Origin: Paraburkholderia phenazinium
Lineage (GTDB): Bacteria; Pseudomonadota; Gammaproteobacteria; Burkholderiales; Burkholderiaceae
Direction of reading: 5' to 3'
Assembly: GCF_900142845.1 (NCBI RefSeq)
Contig: NZ_FSRU01000001.1
Location: 2,232,001 to 2,296,000 of the forward strand
DNA: 64,000 nucleotides
The notes under the pieces are model-generated. The model saw only the letters and a program-made list of their open reading frames with translations. It made no database searches and was not told the origin of the DNA. Shown piece after piece: positions 26,234 to 35,149 of this stretch. The translations under genes were made by a program, and so were the position numbers. The stretch's first letter is position 1. Every line of letters starts with the position of its first letter.

Positions 26234-27541
26234 ATGAATCAATCTGCTGATTGCATGTTGGGCCCGGGCCGGCGGACGGCATGCCCAACCTCTCCCACCT
26301 CCCCCACATCAACCGCCTCGCTCAGTTACGCCGAGCGCAATGAGCGTCACTGGAAACGCAATCTCGCGGTCTGCGTGTTCGGCTCGTTCACCACGCTCGT
26401 CAGCCTGAGCATGCTGTTGCCGTTCCTGCCGCTTTACGTGCGCCAGTTGGGCGTCGACTCGCAGTCCGCGGTGATCCAGTGGTCGGGAATCGCGTTTGGC
26501 GCGACCTTCCTCGGTACCGCGGTGACGGCGCCGCTTTGGGGCCGTCTCGCCGACCGCTACGGCCGCAAGCCCATGCTGGTGCGCGCGGCGATCGGCATGG
26601 CCATCGTCATGTCGCTGATCGGCGTCGTGCATACGGTTCACGAACTGGTGGCCCTGCGTCTGATCGCTGGACTGGTGGGCGGCTACTCGTCGGCCTCCAC
26701 CGTGATGGTCGGCTCGCAGGCGCCACGCGAGCGAGCCGGCTGGGCGCTGGGAATACTCTCGACCGGGGCGCTCGCGGGCAACCTGGTTGGACCGTTGATC
26801 GGCGGCCTGCTGCCTGAATGGATCGGAATTCGCGGCACCTTTTTCGCGGGCGGCGCCATCATCGCCGTCGCTGCCTTGCTCACGATCTTCGTCGTCAAGG
26901 AGGACTTCAATCCCGCCGATCAGGCAAAACAGCGCGCCCAGGCGACCCGTGCGACCAGCGAGGCCGCCGTCGCGATCAAACGGACCAACTACGCGGTCGT
27001 GGCGGCCTTGCTGGTGACGGCGATGATGGTTCTGCTCGCCAACATGTCGATCGAACCGATCATCACCGTCTATATCGGCGCGCTGGGCGTGCCCGCCGCT
27101 CACCTGGCCCGCATCGCCGGCGTGGTGATGGCCTGTTCCGCGCTGGGCAGCATGTTGACGGCGGCACGGCTCGGTGCGTTGGCGGACCGTATCGGCGGCT
27201 GGAACGTCATCATCGGGTGTCTTGTGCTGACCGGTCTCGTGATGATCCCGCAGGCCTTCGTCACGCAGTGGTGGCAACTGGCCGGCTTGCGCATGCTGAT
27301 GGGCATGACCCTCGCCGGTCTGCTGCCGTCTATCGCCAAGCTCGCCAGGCATTCGGTCGACGAAAGCAAGACCGGTCAGATGCTCGGCTATCTGCAATCC
27401 GCGCAATTCAGCGGGCAGGTTGTCGGTCCGTTGATTGGCGGGCAGATCGGCGTGGCGCTTGGTCTGCACTCGGTGTTCTTCGTCACGGGGACTTTGCTTG
27501 TGGCCTGCGCGGGACTCGCGCAATGGGCGCGGAAGTCGTGA
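26234..27541 (+). CDS. MFS multidrug exporter, MdtG-like
   Basis: A 435-residue major facilitator protein with 12 predicted membrane helices. The motif A loop reads GRLADRYGRKPML, and the opening helices (WKRNLAVCVFGSFTTLVSLS, LPFLPLYVRQLGV) and a GWALGILSTGALAG motif C region resemble E. coli MdtG. DHA1 exporters of this kind pump hydrophobic drugs by proton antiport. The first ~35 residues are Pro/Ser/Thr-rich, so a later start is possible. The upstream LysR gene is the probable regulator. Confidence 0.85.
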   Translation: MNQSADCMLGPGRRTACPTSPTSPTSTASLSYAERNERHWKRNLAVCVFGSFTTLVSLSMLLPFLPLYVRQLGVDSQSAVIQWSGIAFGATFLGTAVTAPLWGRLADRYGRKPMLVRAAIGMAIVMSLIGVVHTVHELVALRLIAGLVGGYSSASTVMVGSQAPRERAGWALGILSTGALAGNLVGPLIGGLLPEWIGIRGTFFAGGAIIAVAALLTIFVVKEDFNPADQAKQRAQATRATSEAAVAIKRTNYAVVAALLVTAMMVLLANMSIEPIITVYIGALGVPAAHLARIAGVVMACSALGSMLTAARLGALADRIGGWNVIIGCLVLTGLVMIPQAFVTQWWQLAGLRMLMGMTLAGLLPSIAKLARHSVDESKTGQMLGYLQSAQFSGQVVGPLIGGQIGVALGLHSVFFVTGTLLVACAGLAQWARKS

Positions 27542-27897
27542 AGGCGGCGGGCGGCATGCATCGTCCGCTCGCTTTCCTTCACCGCTGGTTCTACCCAGAC
27601 CGTCGCTCCGGCATTACTTCCTGAGCACCTGCCGTAGCACCTCACGTCGCCGTAACAAGACCCGCGTCGTTACGTAGCGGCGCCTGCTAACACCCGCGAC
27701 GCCGCTTCACCCCATCTCCCCGCAAACCCCCGCCCCAAGCGGCTCGGCGCCCGACGCCGCGCCGCCCGCAGCATCCTCGGAACAGTTGGCACGGTCCCTG
27801 CAGTACAGCCTGCAGAGACCGGGCGCCGACACGTCATACCGCCAGCGCTCATCGAATAACCGGCCGGGCCAAGGCCACCACGTCCACGGACACTACG
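27542..27897 (+). other. intergenic region before ycgR
   Basis: No gene is evident in this 356-bp stretch. It holds a probable sigma-54 promoter (27786-27802) and GC-rich, CCCC-rich sequence around 27710-27770. Confidence 0.5.
27786..27802 (+). promoter_or_regulatory. sigma-54 promoter upstream of ycgR
   Basis: TTGGCACGGTCCCTGCA matches the -24/-12 RpoN consensus (TGGCACG-N4-TTGCA) with the invariant GG and GC ten bases apart. It lies about 95 bp before the ycgR start, leaving a long leader. RpoN control of a c-di-GMP brake would link it to flagellar or envelope regulation. Confidence 0.55.
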
Positions 27898-28662
27898 ATG
27901 ATTGCCGACCTCTTCCTTGATTCCGACCTCGCCGAAGCAGCCAGCGAGATTCACCCGGACTTCGCGCAACACCATCCGCTGCAGATTGCGGTCTGTCTGC
28001 GCAAGCTGGTGTCGGGTCAGGACTTCGTGACGGTGGAATTCGGCGGACGGCAGATCGTCACCCAACTGCTCGACGTCGATTCACGCAACGCGCGTCTGAT
28101 CTTCGACGCAGGCAGCGTCGCCGCAGACAATCAGGCCCTGCCGGCCTCGAACCGGCTCGTCTTCCGCAGCCTGCCCGGCGGCATTCGAACGGAGTTCATC
28201 TCGGCGCGCGCCGAACCGATTGTCTTCGACGGGCGGCTTGCCTTCGAAGCACCGTTCCCGGCCGTCCTGTATTGCGTGCAGCGCCGCGAATATTTTCGCG
28301 TCCAGACACCGGTTCTCGCCCCATACACCGCCAGCGGACGCTATGCCGACGGCGACGCGTTCATGGTCGAACTGCAGGATCTGTCCTTGGGCGGCGTCGC
28401 ATTAAGAACCGCCAACGCCCACTTCGGATCGCTGGAAGCGGGTAGCATCCTACAGGGTGTGACGGTGCGACTGGGCGACTACGGCACACTGAAACTGGAC
28501 CTCGAAATCGTCGCGCCGCGCCAAACCCTCAACGCGAGCGGCGAACGACGCTTCGTCATGGGATGCCGGTTCGTCGCGCTGCCCGGTCTCGCCGAGCGCA
28601 TGCTGCAGCGGGTGATCACGCAACTGGAGACGAAGCGCCAGGCTCTGGTTCCGCGCGACTGA
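27898..28662 (+). CDS. ycgR: YcgR-type flagellar brake protein (PilZ domain)
   Basis: A 254-residue protein with an N-terminal YcgR domain (about 20-120) and a C-terminal PilZ domain. The c-di-GMP-binding motif is QRREYFR at 128-134 and the second element DLSLGG at 161-166, so binding residues are intact. YcgR proteins slow flagellar rotation when c-di-GMP is high. It stands alone, with a likely sigma-54 promoter upstream. The start ATG 27898 lacks a strong ribosome binding site. Confidence 0.85.
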   Translation: MIADLFLDSDLAEAASEIHPDFAQHHPLQIAVCLRKLVSGQDFVTVEFGGRQIVTQLLDVDSRNARLIFDAGSVAADNQALPASNRLVFRSLPGGIRTEFISARAEPIVFDGRLAFEAPFPAVLYCVQRREYFRVQTPVLAPYTASGRYADGDAFMVELQDLSLGGVALRTANAHFGSLEAGSILQGVTVRLGDYGTLKLDLEIVAPRQTLNASGERRFVMGCRFVALPGLAERMLQRVITQLETKRQALVPRD

Positions 28663-28682
28663 GCGGCAGGTGCGCGGGCCGC

Positions 28683-29126
28683 CTATTGCGAGCTGACCTT
28701 GCTGGGCTTGGTCGCCTTTTCGAGCTTGTTGTACTCGAACTCCGGAACCCGTTTCAAAGCGTCCTTGGTGGCGCCAGCCAGAAAGAGATTGCCGTTGCGG
28801 ATTTCGAAGTGGTCGACCGGAATCGCGACGTAGTGAATGCCCATTCCCAGAAAGCCGCCTACCGAAAGCACCGCATAGGTAGCCTTGCGATCCGGCGCAA
28901 TGATCAGGTCGTAGATGCTGCCGACCTTGTCGTTATTGTCGTTGTAAACCGGTTCGTTAACCAGCGCCTTGCGCACGCTCCAGCCGTGCAGCAGGTCGTT
29001 GTTTTCTTCGACCGTGCTGCCCAGCGGCTGAATGCCGGCAAGCTGTGCGCGGGCGGCCGGCAATGCACAGGCGAACAGGAGAATGCCGCTGCAGACGAGT
29101 GTCTTCGCTTTCATTTTCAGCATCAT
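28683..29126 (-). CDS. exported PRC-barrel domain protein
   Basis: A 147-residue secreted protein. The N-terminus is a signal peptide (KTLVCSGILLFACALPAARA) and the rest contains a PRC-barrel: GWSVRKALVNEPVYNDNND, then KVGSIYDLIIAPDRKATYAV. Adjacent ATGs at 29126 and 29123 follow TAGGGATC; the exact one is uncertain. PRC-barrel proteins of this kind are common in Burkholderiales and their function is unknown. The gene faces ycgR tail to tail with a 20-bp gap. Confidence 0.75.
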   Translation of the reverse strand: MMLKMKAKTLVCSGILLFACALPAARAQLAGIQPLGSTVEENNDLLHGWSVRKALVNEPVYNDNNDKVGSIYDLIIAPDRKATYAVLSVGGFLGMGIHYVAIPVDHFEIRNGNLFLAGATKDALKRVPEFEYNKLEKATKPSKVSSQ

Positions 29127-29321
29127 GATCCCTACCGTTGATGAGAGTCCTGGATAGACACCGGGTAGCACGTGCCATGCCCACCCCCGGCGTGCTGTGC
29201 CGCAAACACAAATCCGACGCGCCGGTTAAGATGCTTTCTGGGCCTTCGCTGTCCGGCTCGCCCGACGCCGTCACGCTGCCGTTCGGCTTACACCCCTCAT
29301 CTCCTGGATCGATCACCCCTC

Positions 29322-30038
29322 ATGCGCGTTGGCGATGAATGCCCTGCCCCGGCGCTCGAATGCCGAAAACTGAGCAAAGCCTACGGGCAGGCTCGCGTGG
29401 TCCTCGCGGAACTCGATTTCATGCTCGACCCGGGCGAGTTCGTCGCAATCATGGGCGACTCGGGAGTGGGCAAATCGACCCTGCTCAACCTGATTGCCGG
29501 ACTCGACGCGCCCGATAGCGGCGACGTCCTGATCGACGGCACACGGGTCTCCGGTCTCGACGACGATGCCGCCACCCGCCTGCGCCGCCAGAAGCTCGGC
29601 TTCGTGTTCCAGGCGTTTCACGTGTTGCCGCATCTGACGCTCGCGCAAAACGTCGCGTTGCCGCTGCTGCTCAACAACCTGCCGGCGGCGCACGCGCTGG
29701 ACATGCTCGCGGCGGTCGGCCTCGCGGGACGCGGCGACGACTTCCCACGCCAGTTGTCCGGCGGCGAGTTGCAGCGGGTGGCGATTGCCCGCGCGCTGGT
29801 GCACCGTCCCCGGCTGATTCTGGCGGACGAGCCCACCGGCAATCTCGACCCGGATACCGCCCACGAAGTGCTGGCGCTGTTTCGCTCGGAGGCCAAGTCA
29901 AACGGCGCCGCGACCATGATGGTGACGCACTCCGAGGCGGCCGCGGCCGTCGCGGATCGCGTGCTGATCCTGAGCGAAGGCGGTCTGCATGCCGCGGACC
30001 ATGGCAGTGTCCAGCGGGTCCGTTCGCCTCATGAGTGA
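29322..30038 (+). CDS. ABC transporter ATP-binding protein (AttE/LolD-like)
   Basis: A 238-residue ATPase: Walker A GDSGVGKSTLL, Q-loop FVFQAFHVLP, signature LSGGELQRVAIARAL, Walker B LILADEPTGNLD, switch His in MMVTHSE. This is the MacB/LolD/AttE type that works with FtsX-like permeases. ATG 29322 gives the normal length. The last eight bases overlap the start of the permease gene, so the two are coupled. With the downstream permease and AttH-like protein it forms an AttEFGH-type operon. Confidence 0.85.
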   Translation: MRVGDECPAPALECRKLSKAYGQARVVLAELDFMLDPGEFVAIMGDSGVGKSTLLNLIAGLDAPDSGDVLIDGTRVSGLDDDAATRLRRQKLGFVFQAFHVLPHLTLAQNVALPLLLNNLPAAHALDMLAAVGLAGRGDDFPRQLSGGELQRVAIARALVHRPRLILADEPTGNLDPDTAHEVLALFRSEAKSNGAATMMVTHSEAAAAVADRVLILSEGGLHAADHGSVQRVRSPHE

Positions 30039-32598
30039 CGTCGCGCCGTCGCAGTCCGCCCACGCGACAGGTCGCACGCGGCTCGCGCGCTGGCTGCTCG
30101 AAGCGGAATGGCGCAGCCAGTGGGGCCGCGCCATTGTGGCCGTGGCGACGATCGCGCTCGGCGTCGCGCTCGGTTACGCGGTGCAGTTGATCAACAGCGC
30201 GGCGTTCAACGAGTTCTCGGCCGCCGCGCGCAGTCTCTCGGGTCAGGCGGACCTGCAGGTGCGCGGCGCGCAGCCAACCTTCGACGAAGCGTGGTATCCA
30301 AAGCTTGCCGATGAACCCGGCGTGGCGCTGGCGAGTCCGGTCCTCGAACTGGACGCCACCGTGCCGGGCAAGAATATGCCGCTGAAAGTGCTCGGCATCG
30401 ACATCTTCAAAGCCAGCCAGATTGCGCCGGATCTCATCGGCGTGCCGGCTTCGCACAGCCCCATGGATACGCTCGCCGACGACGCCGTGTTTCTATCGCC
30501 CGCGGCCCAGCAATGGTTGAACACGGGGATCGGCCAGCACATCGGCTTGCTAAGCGGGACCGCGAGCGTGCCGTTCCGGGTGGCCGGCGGTATCGTCAGG
30601 GCGCGGCCGGGTCAACGCATCGCGGTGATGGACATCGCCGCCGCGCAGTGGCGCTTCGGGCGGCTCGGCAAACTCTCGCGCGTCGATCTGGAGCTGGCGC
30701 GCGGTGTCGACCGGGAAAGTTTCAGGCGCGATCTGCAGGCGCGGCTTGGCCGGCAATGGGTGATCTCCGAACCGCGCGACGTCGACAGCCGGACGGACCG
30801 GCTGTCCCGCGCGTATCGCATCAACATGAATGTGCTCGCCTTGGTGGCGCTGTTTACCGGCGCGTTTCTGGTGTTTTCGACCCAGGCACTGAGCGTCGTG
30901 CGGCGCCGCTCGCAGCTTGCCATGCTGCGCGTGCTCGGTTTCACGCGCGGCCAGTTGCTGCGCCAGATCCTGATGGAAGGTGCATTGCTCGGCGTGCTGG
31001 GTTCAGTTGCGGGTCTCGCGCTCGGTTATGCGCTGGCCAGCGCGGCACTGCATTTTTTCGGCAGTGATCTTGGCGGCGGTTATTTCCCTGGCGTGCGTCC
31101 GCGCGTCGGTTTCGAGCCGCTGCCGAGCGCGATCTTTCTCGTCCTGGGCATCGGCGTCTCGATACTCGGCAGTCTCGCGCCCGCGCTGGAGGCGGCTCGC
31201 GCCCGCCCCGCCGCCGCGCTGAAGGCAGGTAGTGAGGAAGGCGCTTTAGCGAAGCTCGCGACGCCATGGCCCGCGCTGGTTTGCCTCGTCGTCGCCGGCG
31301 TGCTCACGCAAATGCCGCCGGTTTTCGAGGCGCCCATTCTCGGCTATATCGCCGTCGCCCTACTGCTGGTGGGAGGCATTGCGTTGATGCCCCGTTGCAC
31401 AGCCATGCTGTTCACGGCGATTGGCCGTTCGCGTGCGGGACGCGGCGCGGGGACGACCAGCGCGCTGTCGCTGGCACGCCTTGCCAATGCGCCGGGCCAG
31501 GCCTCGGTGGCGATGAGCGGCGTGCTGTCGAGCTTCGCGTTGATCGTTGCCATGGCGATCATGGTGGCGAGCTTCCGCGTCTCCGTCGACGAATGGCTCG
31601 AACATCTGCTCTCCGCCAACCTTTACGCCCGCGTGGCGCCAGGCGGCGACACCGGTGTGCTGAGCCTCGACGATCAGGCAAAAATGGCAGCCGTAGCGGG
31701 CATCAAAACGGCAGCGTTCACCCGTACGTCGCAACTGACGCTGGACCCCGCGCGTCCCGCAGTCGTCGTGCTGGCCCGCGAAATCGACGCCGCCGATCCC
31801 GGCGCCAGCCTGCAAATGTCCGGGCCGGTATTGCCGGAAGCGGCCTTGCGCGGCGCGACGCCGGCTTGGGTCTCCGAGGCCATGGTCGACCTGTACGGCT
31901 ACCGGCTGGGACAGCATGTCGAATTGCCGCTCGGCGGACGCAACCGCATGTTGGTCGTGGCCGGCGTCTGGCGCGACTATGTGCGACAGACGGGGGCGAT
32001 CGAGTTGCGGCTCGCCGACTATCGGCAACTGACCCACGACACCGGCGCGACCGACGTCGCCATCACCGTCGCACCCGGCGCAAGCGTCGAGCAGGTGATG
32101 ACGGCCCTGCGCGCGCTGCCGTTCGGCCGCGCGTTGGAGTTCTCCCAGCCCGGCGAGATTCGCGCCCGCTCACTGGGCATCTTTGACCGCAGCTTCGCGG
32201 TCACCTATCTGCTCGAGGCGGTGGCCATCGTGATCGGCCTGTTCGGCGTGGCGGCCACGTTCTCGGCGCAGACGCTCGCCCGCTCGCGTGAGTTCGGCAT
32301 GCTGCGTCACGTGGGCGTGACACGCGTCCAGATACTCGCCATCCTCGCCAAGGAAGGCGGCATGCTGACGGCGCTGGGTATCGTCATGGGGTTCGTGCTC
32401 GGCTTTGCCATCAGCCTGATTCTCGTGTTCGTGGTCAATCCGCAGTCGTTTCACTGGAGCATGTCGCTGCATATGCCGTGGCTCGTGTTGAGCCTGGTGG
32501 CCGGCGTCATGCTGGTCGCGTCGTGCGCGACGGCCGTGGTCGCAGGACGCCGCGCCGTCTCGGTGGATGCAGTGCGCGCCGTGAAGGAGGATTGGTGA
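30031..32598 (+). CDS. FtsX-like ABC permease (AttF/AttG fused type)
   Basis: An 855-residue permease with one N-terminal membrane helix, a periplasmic domain, three helices around 270-420, further central helices, a second periplasmic part and three C-terminal helices. This is the duplicated FtsX/MacB layout, as if AttF and AttG were one protein. It overlaps the ATPase gene by 8 bp and the next gene by one base (TGATG). Such exporters use ATP to move lipids or envelope proteins rather than small solutes; the cargo here is probably tied to the AttH-like product. Confidence 0.85.
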   Translation: MSDVAPSQSAHATGRTRLARWLLEAEWRSQWGRAIVAVATIALGVALGYAVQLINSAAFNEFSAAARSLSGQADLQVRGAQPTFDEAWYPKLADEPGVALASPVLELDATVPGKNMPLKVLGIDIFKASQIAPDLIGVPASHSPMDTLADDAVFLSPAAQQWLNTGIGQHIGLLSGTASVPFRVAGGIVRARPGQRIAVMDIAAAQWRFGRLGKLSRVDLELARGVDRESFRRDLQARLGRQWVISEPRDVDSRTDRLSRAYRINMNVLALVALFTGAFLVFSTQALSVVRRRSQLAMLRVLGFTRGQLLRQILMEGALLGVLGSVAGLALGYALASAALHFFGSDLGGGYFPGVRPRVGFEPLPSAIFLVLGIGVSILGSLAPALEAARARPAAALKAGSEEGALAKLATPWPALVCLVVAGVLTQMPPVFEAPILGYIAVALLLVGGIALMPRCTAMLFTAIGRSRAGRGAGTTSALSLARLANAPGQASVAMSGVLSSFALIVAMAIMVASFRVSVDEWLEHLLSANLYARVAPGGDTGVLSLDDQAKMAAVAGIKTAAFTRTSQLTLDPARPAVVVLAREIDAADPGASLQMSGPVLPEAALRGATPAWVSEAMVDLYGYRLGQHVELPLGGRNRMLVVAGVWRDYVRQTGAIELRLADYRQLTHDTGATDVAITVAPGASVEQVMTALRALPFGRALEFSQPGEIRARSLGIFDRSFAVTYLLEAVAIVIGLFGVAATFSAQTLARSREFGMLRHVGVTRVQILAILAKEGGMLTALGIVMGFVLGFAISLILVFVVNPQSFHWSMSLHMPWLVLSLVAGVMLVASCATAVVAGRRAVSVDAVRAVKEDW

Positions 32599-33833
32599 TG
32601 CGGACGGCAAGCTTGATTGCTTCGTGTCGCGGCTTCATGCGTGCCGTCAATGAGCGGATCAATATCGCACTCCGAACCGTATTGCGGACACGTCCTGCGC
32701 TGTGCGCATGCGCCGTCTCATGCGCTGTCATTGGCTTCGGCACGGCCGCCATGGCGGCGCCTCCCCAATTTGCCGCGGTCGCGCCGGGACACCCGCTGAC
32801 CTTCCCGACGGATACAGGCGCACACCCCACGTTCCGGACCGAATGGTGGTACGCCACCGGCTGGCTCAACACGCCGGACGGCAAGCCGCTGGGCTTTCAG
32901 ATCACATTCTTCCGCTCGGCGACGGAGCATGACGCAACGGACCCGAGCGCCTTCGCGCCGACGCAACTGATCATCGCGCATGCCGCGCTCAGCGATCCGG
33001 CTTTCGGCAAGCTGGTGCATGACCAGAAGGTCGCGCGGCAGGGTTTCGGTCTCGCCTATGCGAAACCGGACAACACCGACGTCAAGCTCGATAGCTGGCA
33101 CATGGCGCGCGCCGCCGACGGCCACTACAGCGTGCTGGCCCAGTCCGGCGAGTTCGCGCTGAACCTCTCGCTCACGCCCACCGAGGCGCCGCTGCTTCAA
33201 GGTCAGCAGGGTTACTCGCAGAAAGGTCCGCTTGCCGGCGAGGCGAGCTACTACTACAGCGAGCCGCAACTGCGCGTGAGCGGCAGCGTCACGCGACCGG
33301 CGCGTTCGGCTAGCGGTGCGGGCGGCGTGGCCGCCGCGGGGGCCAGCACACCCGTAAGCGGCGTGGCGTGGCTCGACCACGAATGGTCGAGCACGCTGTT
33401 GAGTCCCGATTCGGCGGGTTGGGATTGGCTCGGCGTCAATTTCCCGGACGGCTCGGCGCTGATGGCCTTCAAGGTTCGTGGCCGCAATGGCGGTGCGGTT
33501 TGGGCGCACGCGGCATTGCGCGACGCGAACGGCAAGCTCACCACCTTCGATCCGGCTCAGGTGGATTTCATCCCGCAGCGTACGTGGCGCTCGCCGCGCA
33601 CCGACACGGTCTATCCGGTGGCGGAAACCGTGAAGACGGGCGCGCTCACATGGCAACTGGAGCCGCTGCTGGACGATCAGGAAATGGACACCCGCGATTC
33701 CACCGGCTCGGCCTACTGGGAAGGCGCAGTGACAGTGAAGCGCGCGGGGCAAGGCGTCGGACGCGGGTATCTGGAACTGACGGGATACCAGGCGCCGCTC
33801 ACGCTGCAGAATACGATGAAAGCGGCGCGGTAA
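32598..33833 (+). CDS. AttH/CrtC-like exported lipocalin-fold protein
   Basis: A 411-residue protein with an N-terminal signal segment ending near GFGTAAMAAPP. The mature part has the AttH/CrtC (carotenoid 1,2-hydratase-like) hallmarks HPTFRTEWWYATGWL, GFQITFFR and WLDHEWSS. The family has two lipocalin-like domains; in att operons its biochemical role is unproven. AAGGAGG lies seven bases before ATG 32598, which overlaps the permease stop. A low-complexity Ala/Gly stretch interrupts the middle near residues 235-250. Confidence 0.8.
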   Translation: MRTASLIASCRGFMRAVNERINIALRTVLRTRPALCACAVSCAVIGFGTAAMAAPPQFAAVAPGHPLTFPTDTGAHPTFRTEWWYATGWLNTPDGKPLGFQITFFRSATEHDATDPSAFAPTQLIIAHAALSDPAFGKLVHDQKVARQGFGLAYAKPDNTDVKLDSWHMARAADGHYSVLAQSGEFALNLSLTPTEAPLLQGQQGYSQKGPLAGEASYYYSEPQLRVSGSVTRPARSASGAGGVAAAGASTPVSGVAWLDHEWSSTLLSPDSAGWDWLGVNFPDGSALMAFKVRGRNGGAVWAHAALRDANGKLTTFDPAQVDFIPQRTWRSPRTDTVYPVAETVKTGALTWQLEPLLDDQEMDTRDSTGSAYWEGAVTVKRAGQGVGRGYLELTGYQAPLTLQNTMKAAR

Positions 33834-33877
33834 CGGCGCGGCGCGTGCCGGCAGTGTCTACCGTGCCCGCAGCACGG

Positions 33878-33902
33878 GGCACAGTGCACTGTGCGCTGTG
33901 CC
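33878..33902. terminator. hairpin between convergent attH-like and dnaJ-like genes
   Basis: GGCACAG and CTGTGCC arms surround 11 bases and include the palindrome GCACAGTGCACTGTGC. It is placed between two gene ends and could serve both strands. There is no T-run. Confidence 0.35.
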
Positions 33903-33911
33903 AGGCGTGCG

Positions 33912-34886
33912 TTAAAGCCCCGCGAGCGTTGCCCATAGCCGCGCTTTCAGGGTGCGGGTGGCGTCGTCCGTGGCCTCGTAGGGCTGGGCCTGCACGATCA
34001 CGAGACGCCAGAACGACGTGCCGATATGACGCAATTCCACGTGCGTCCTCATGGACGGAGCCGCAATGAGGTGGCCGTCGGTGGACCAGCTCTCGTGACC
34101 ATCCGTAGTCTCGCGGATGCCGGGCGCGCCGAGCGGCATGGTGGCGGCGTTGTTGCGCAGGTAGGCGGGAATGTATTTGTTGAAGCCGACGCCGGGCAGA
34201 TCCTCTCGCGCGAAAACGATCGCCGCGCTGCCGTTTGCTTCGGTGAAGGTGTACACCGGTTGGCCGTCGTCGGCGCCCGTCACCGAGAGCTTCCAGATGC
34301 CGTCGATGTCGGCGCTCGCGTGGGTGACCGGATTGGTCCATGTGACCGATGGGCCGGCATTCTGCGCGGCGATAGCCTCGCGCCGGCCGCTCGGTTGACG
34401 CTGGTTGATGTGCCATAACCAGGCAGCGCACAACAGCACGACGAGGACCAACGCAGCAATGGCCTTGCGCGAGAGGCCTCGTTTATTTGTCTGCGTGTAA
34501 AAGGCGGCCGCCGCTTCGTAGGCGGCCTGGGAGCCTGGGTTGAACTGGTAGCCTTGGTGGCCCTGATGGCCCGCCGCGAACGGCGGCGAGTCCGCGCCCG
34601 CACCGCCGGTGTGCACCTCCGCGCCCTGCTGCGGCTGACCGGCTGACGGCCCCGCCACCTTCGGCGCCTGCCCGTCGCGCGCGGCGAGTTCGCGGTCGTA
34701 GGCCGTTCTGCGGTCCGGATCGCCCAACACCGCATAGGCCTCGTTGATGATGCGCATGATGCGCTGCGCGTCGGGGCTGGGGTTCTTGTCGGGGTGGTAC
34801 CGCTGGCTCAACGCCTTATACGCGGCACGAATCACCTCCGCCGGCGCGCCGCGTGTGACCTTGAGATTGTCGTAATGGGTATGCAT
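33912..34886 (-). CDS. DnaJ-domain membrane protein
   Basis: A 324-residue protein with an N-terminal J domain (about 5-68) containing the HPD motif (YHPDKNPSPDAQ), a Gly/Gln-rich linker, one membrane helix near 143-163 (AIAALVLVVLLCAAWLW) and a ~155-residue C-terminal domain of unknown type, probably periplasmic. It would recruit and stimulate DnaK at the inner membrane. ATG 34886 is preceded by GGAAAGCCT. There is no dnaK or grpE nearby. Confidence 0.75.
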   Translation of the reverse strand: MHTHYDNLKVTRGAPAEVIRAAYKALSQRYHPDKNPSPDAQRIMRIINEAYAVLGDPDRRTAYDRELAARDGQAPKVAGPSAGQPQQGAEVHTGGAGADSPPFAAGHQGHQGYQFNPGSQAAYEAAAAFYTQTNKRGLSRKAIAALVLVVLLCAAWLWHINQRQPSGRREAIAAQNAGPSVTWTNPVTHASADIDGIWKLSVTGADDGQPVYTFTEANGSAAIVFAREDLPGVGFNKYIPAYLRNNAATMPLGAPGIRETTDGHESWSTDGHLIAAPSMRTHVELRHIGTSFWRLVIVQAQPYEATDDATRTLKARLWATLAGL

Positions 34887-35149
34887 AGGCTTTCCAGAGG
34901 GACTCTTCCCCGTGTCGACAGCATATCGGCTCAAAAACAAAATGCTTTAAGCGGAACAGATTGTGAGGCAAGTGACGCAAGCCGCGTAAATCGAACGCCC
35001 CCGTTCACCGCCATCGCCCCTTCGGGCACGCGCGTTGCTGACGCCCCTCATGGCGATTCACTCACCAGGCCACCGCTTGCCGGCCCCGCACGCTAAAAGC
35101 GCGGCGCTCCGTCAGGCCCGCAACCGCAACCGCGACGAAGCACGAGGCA

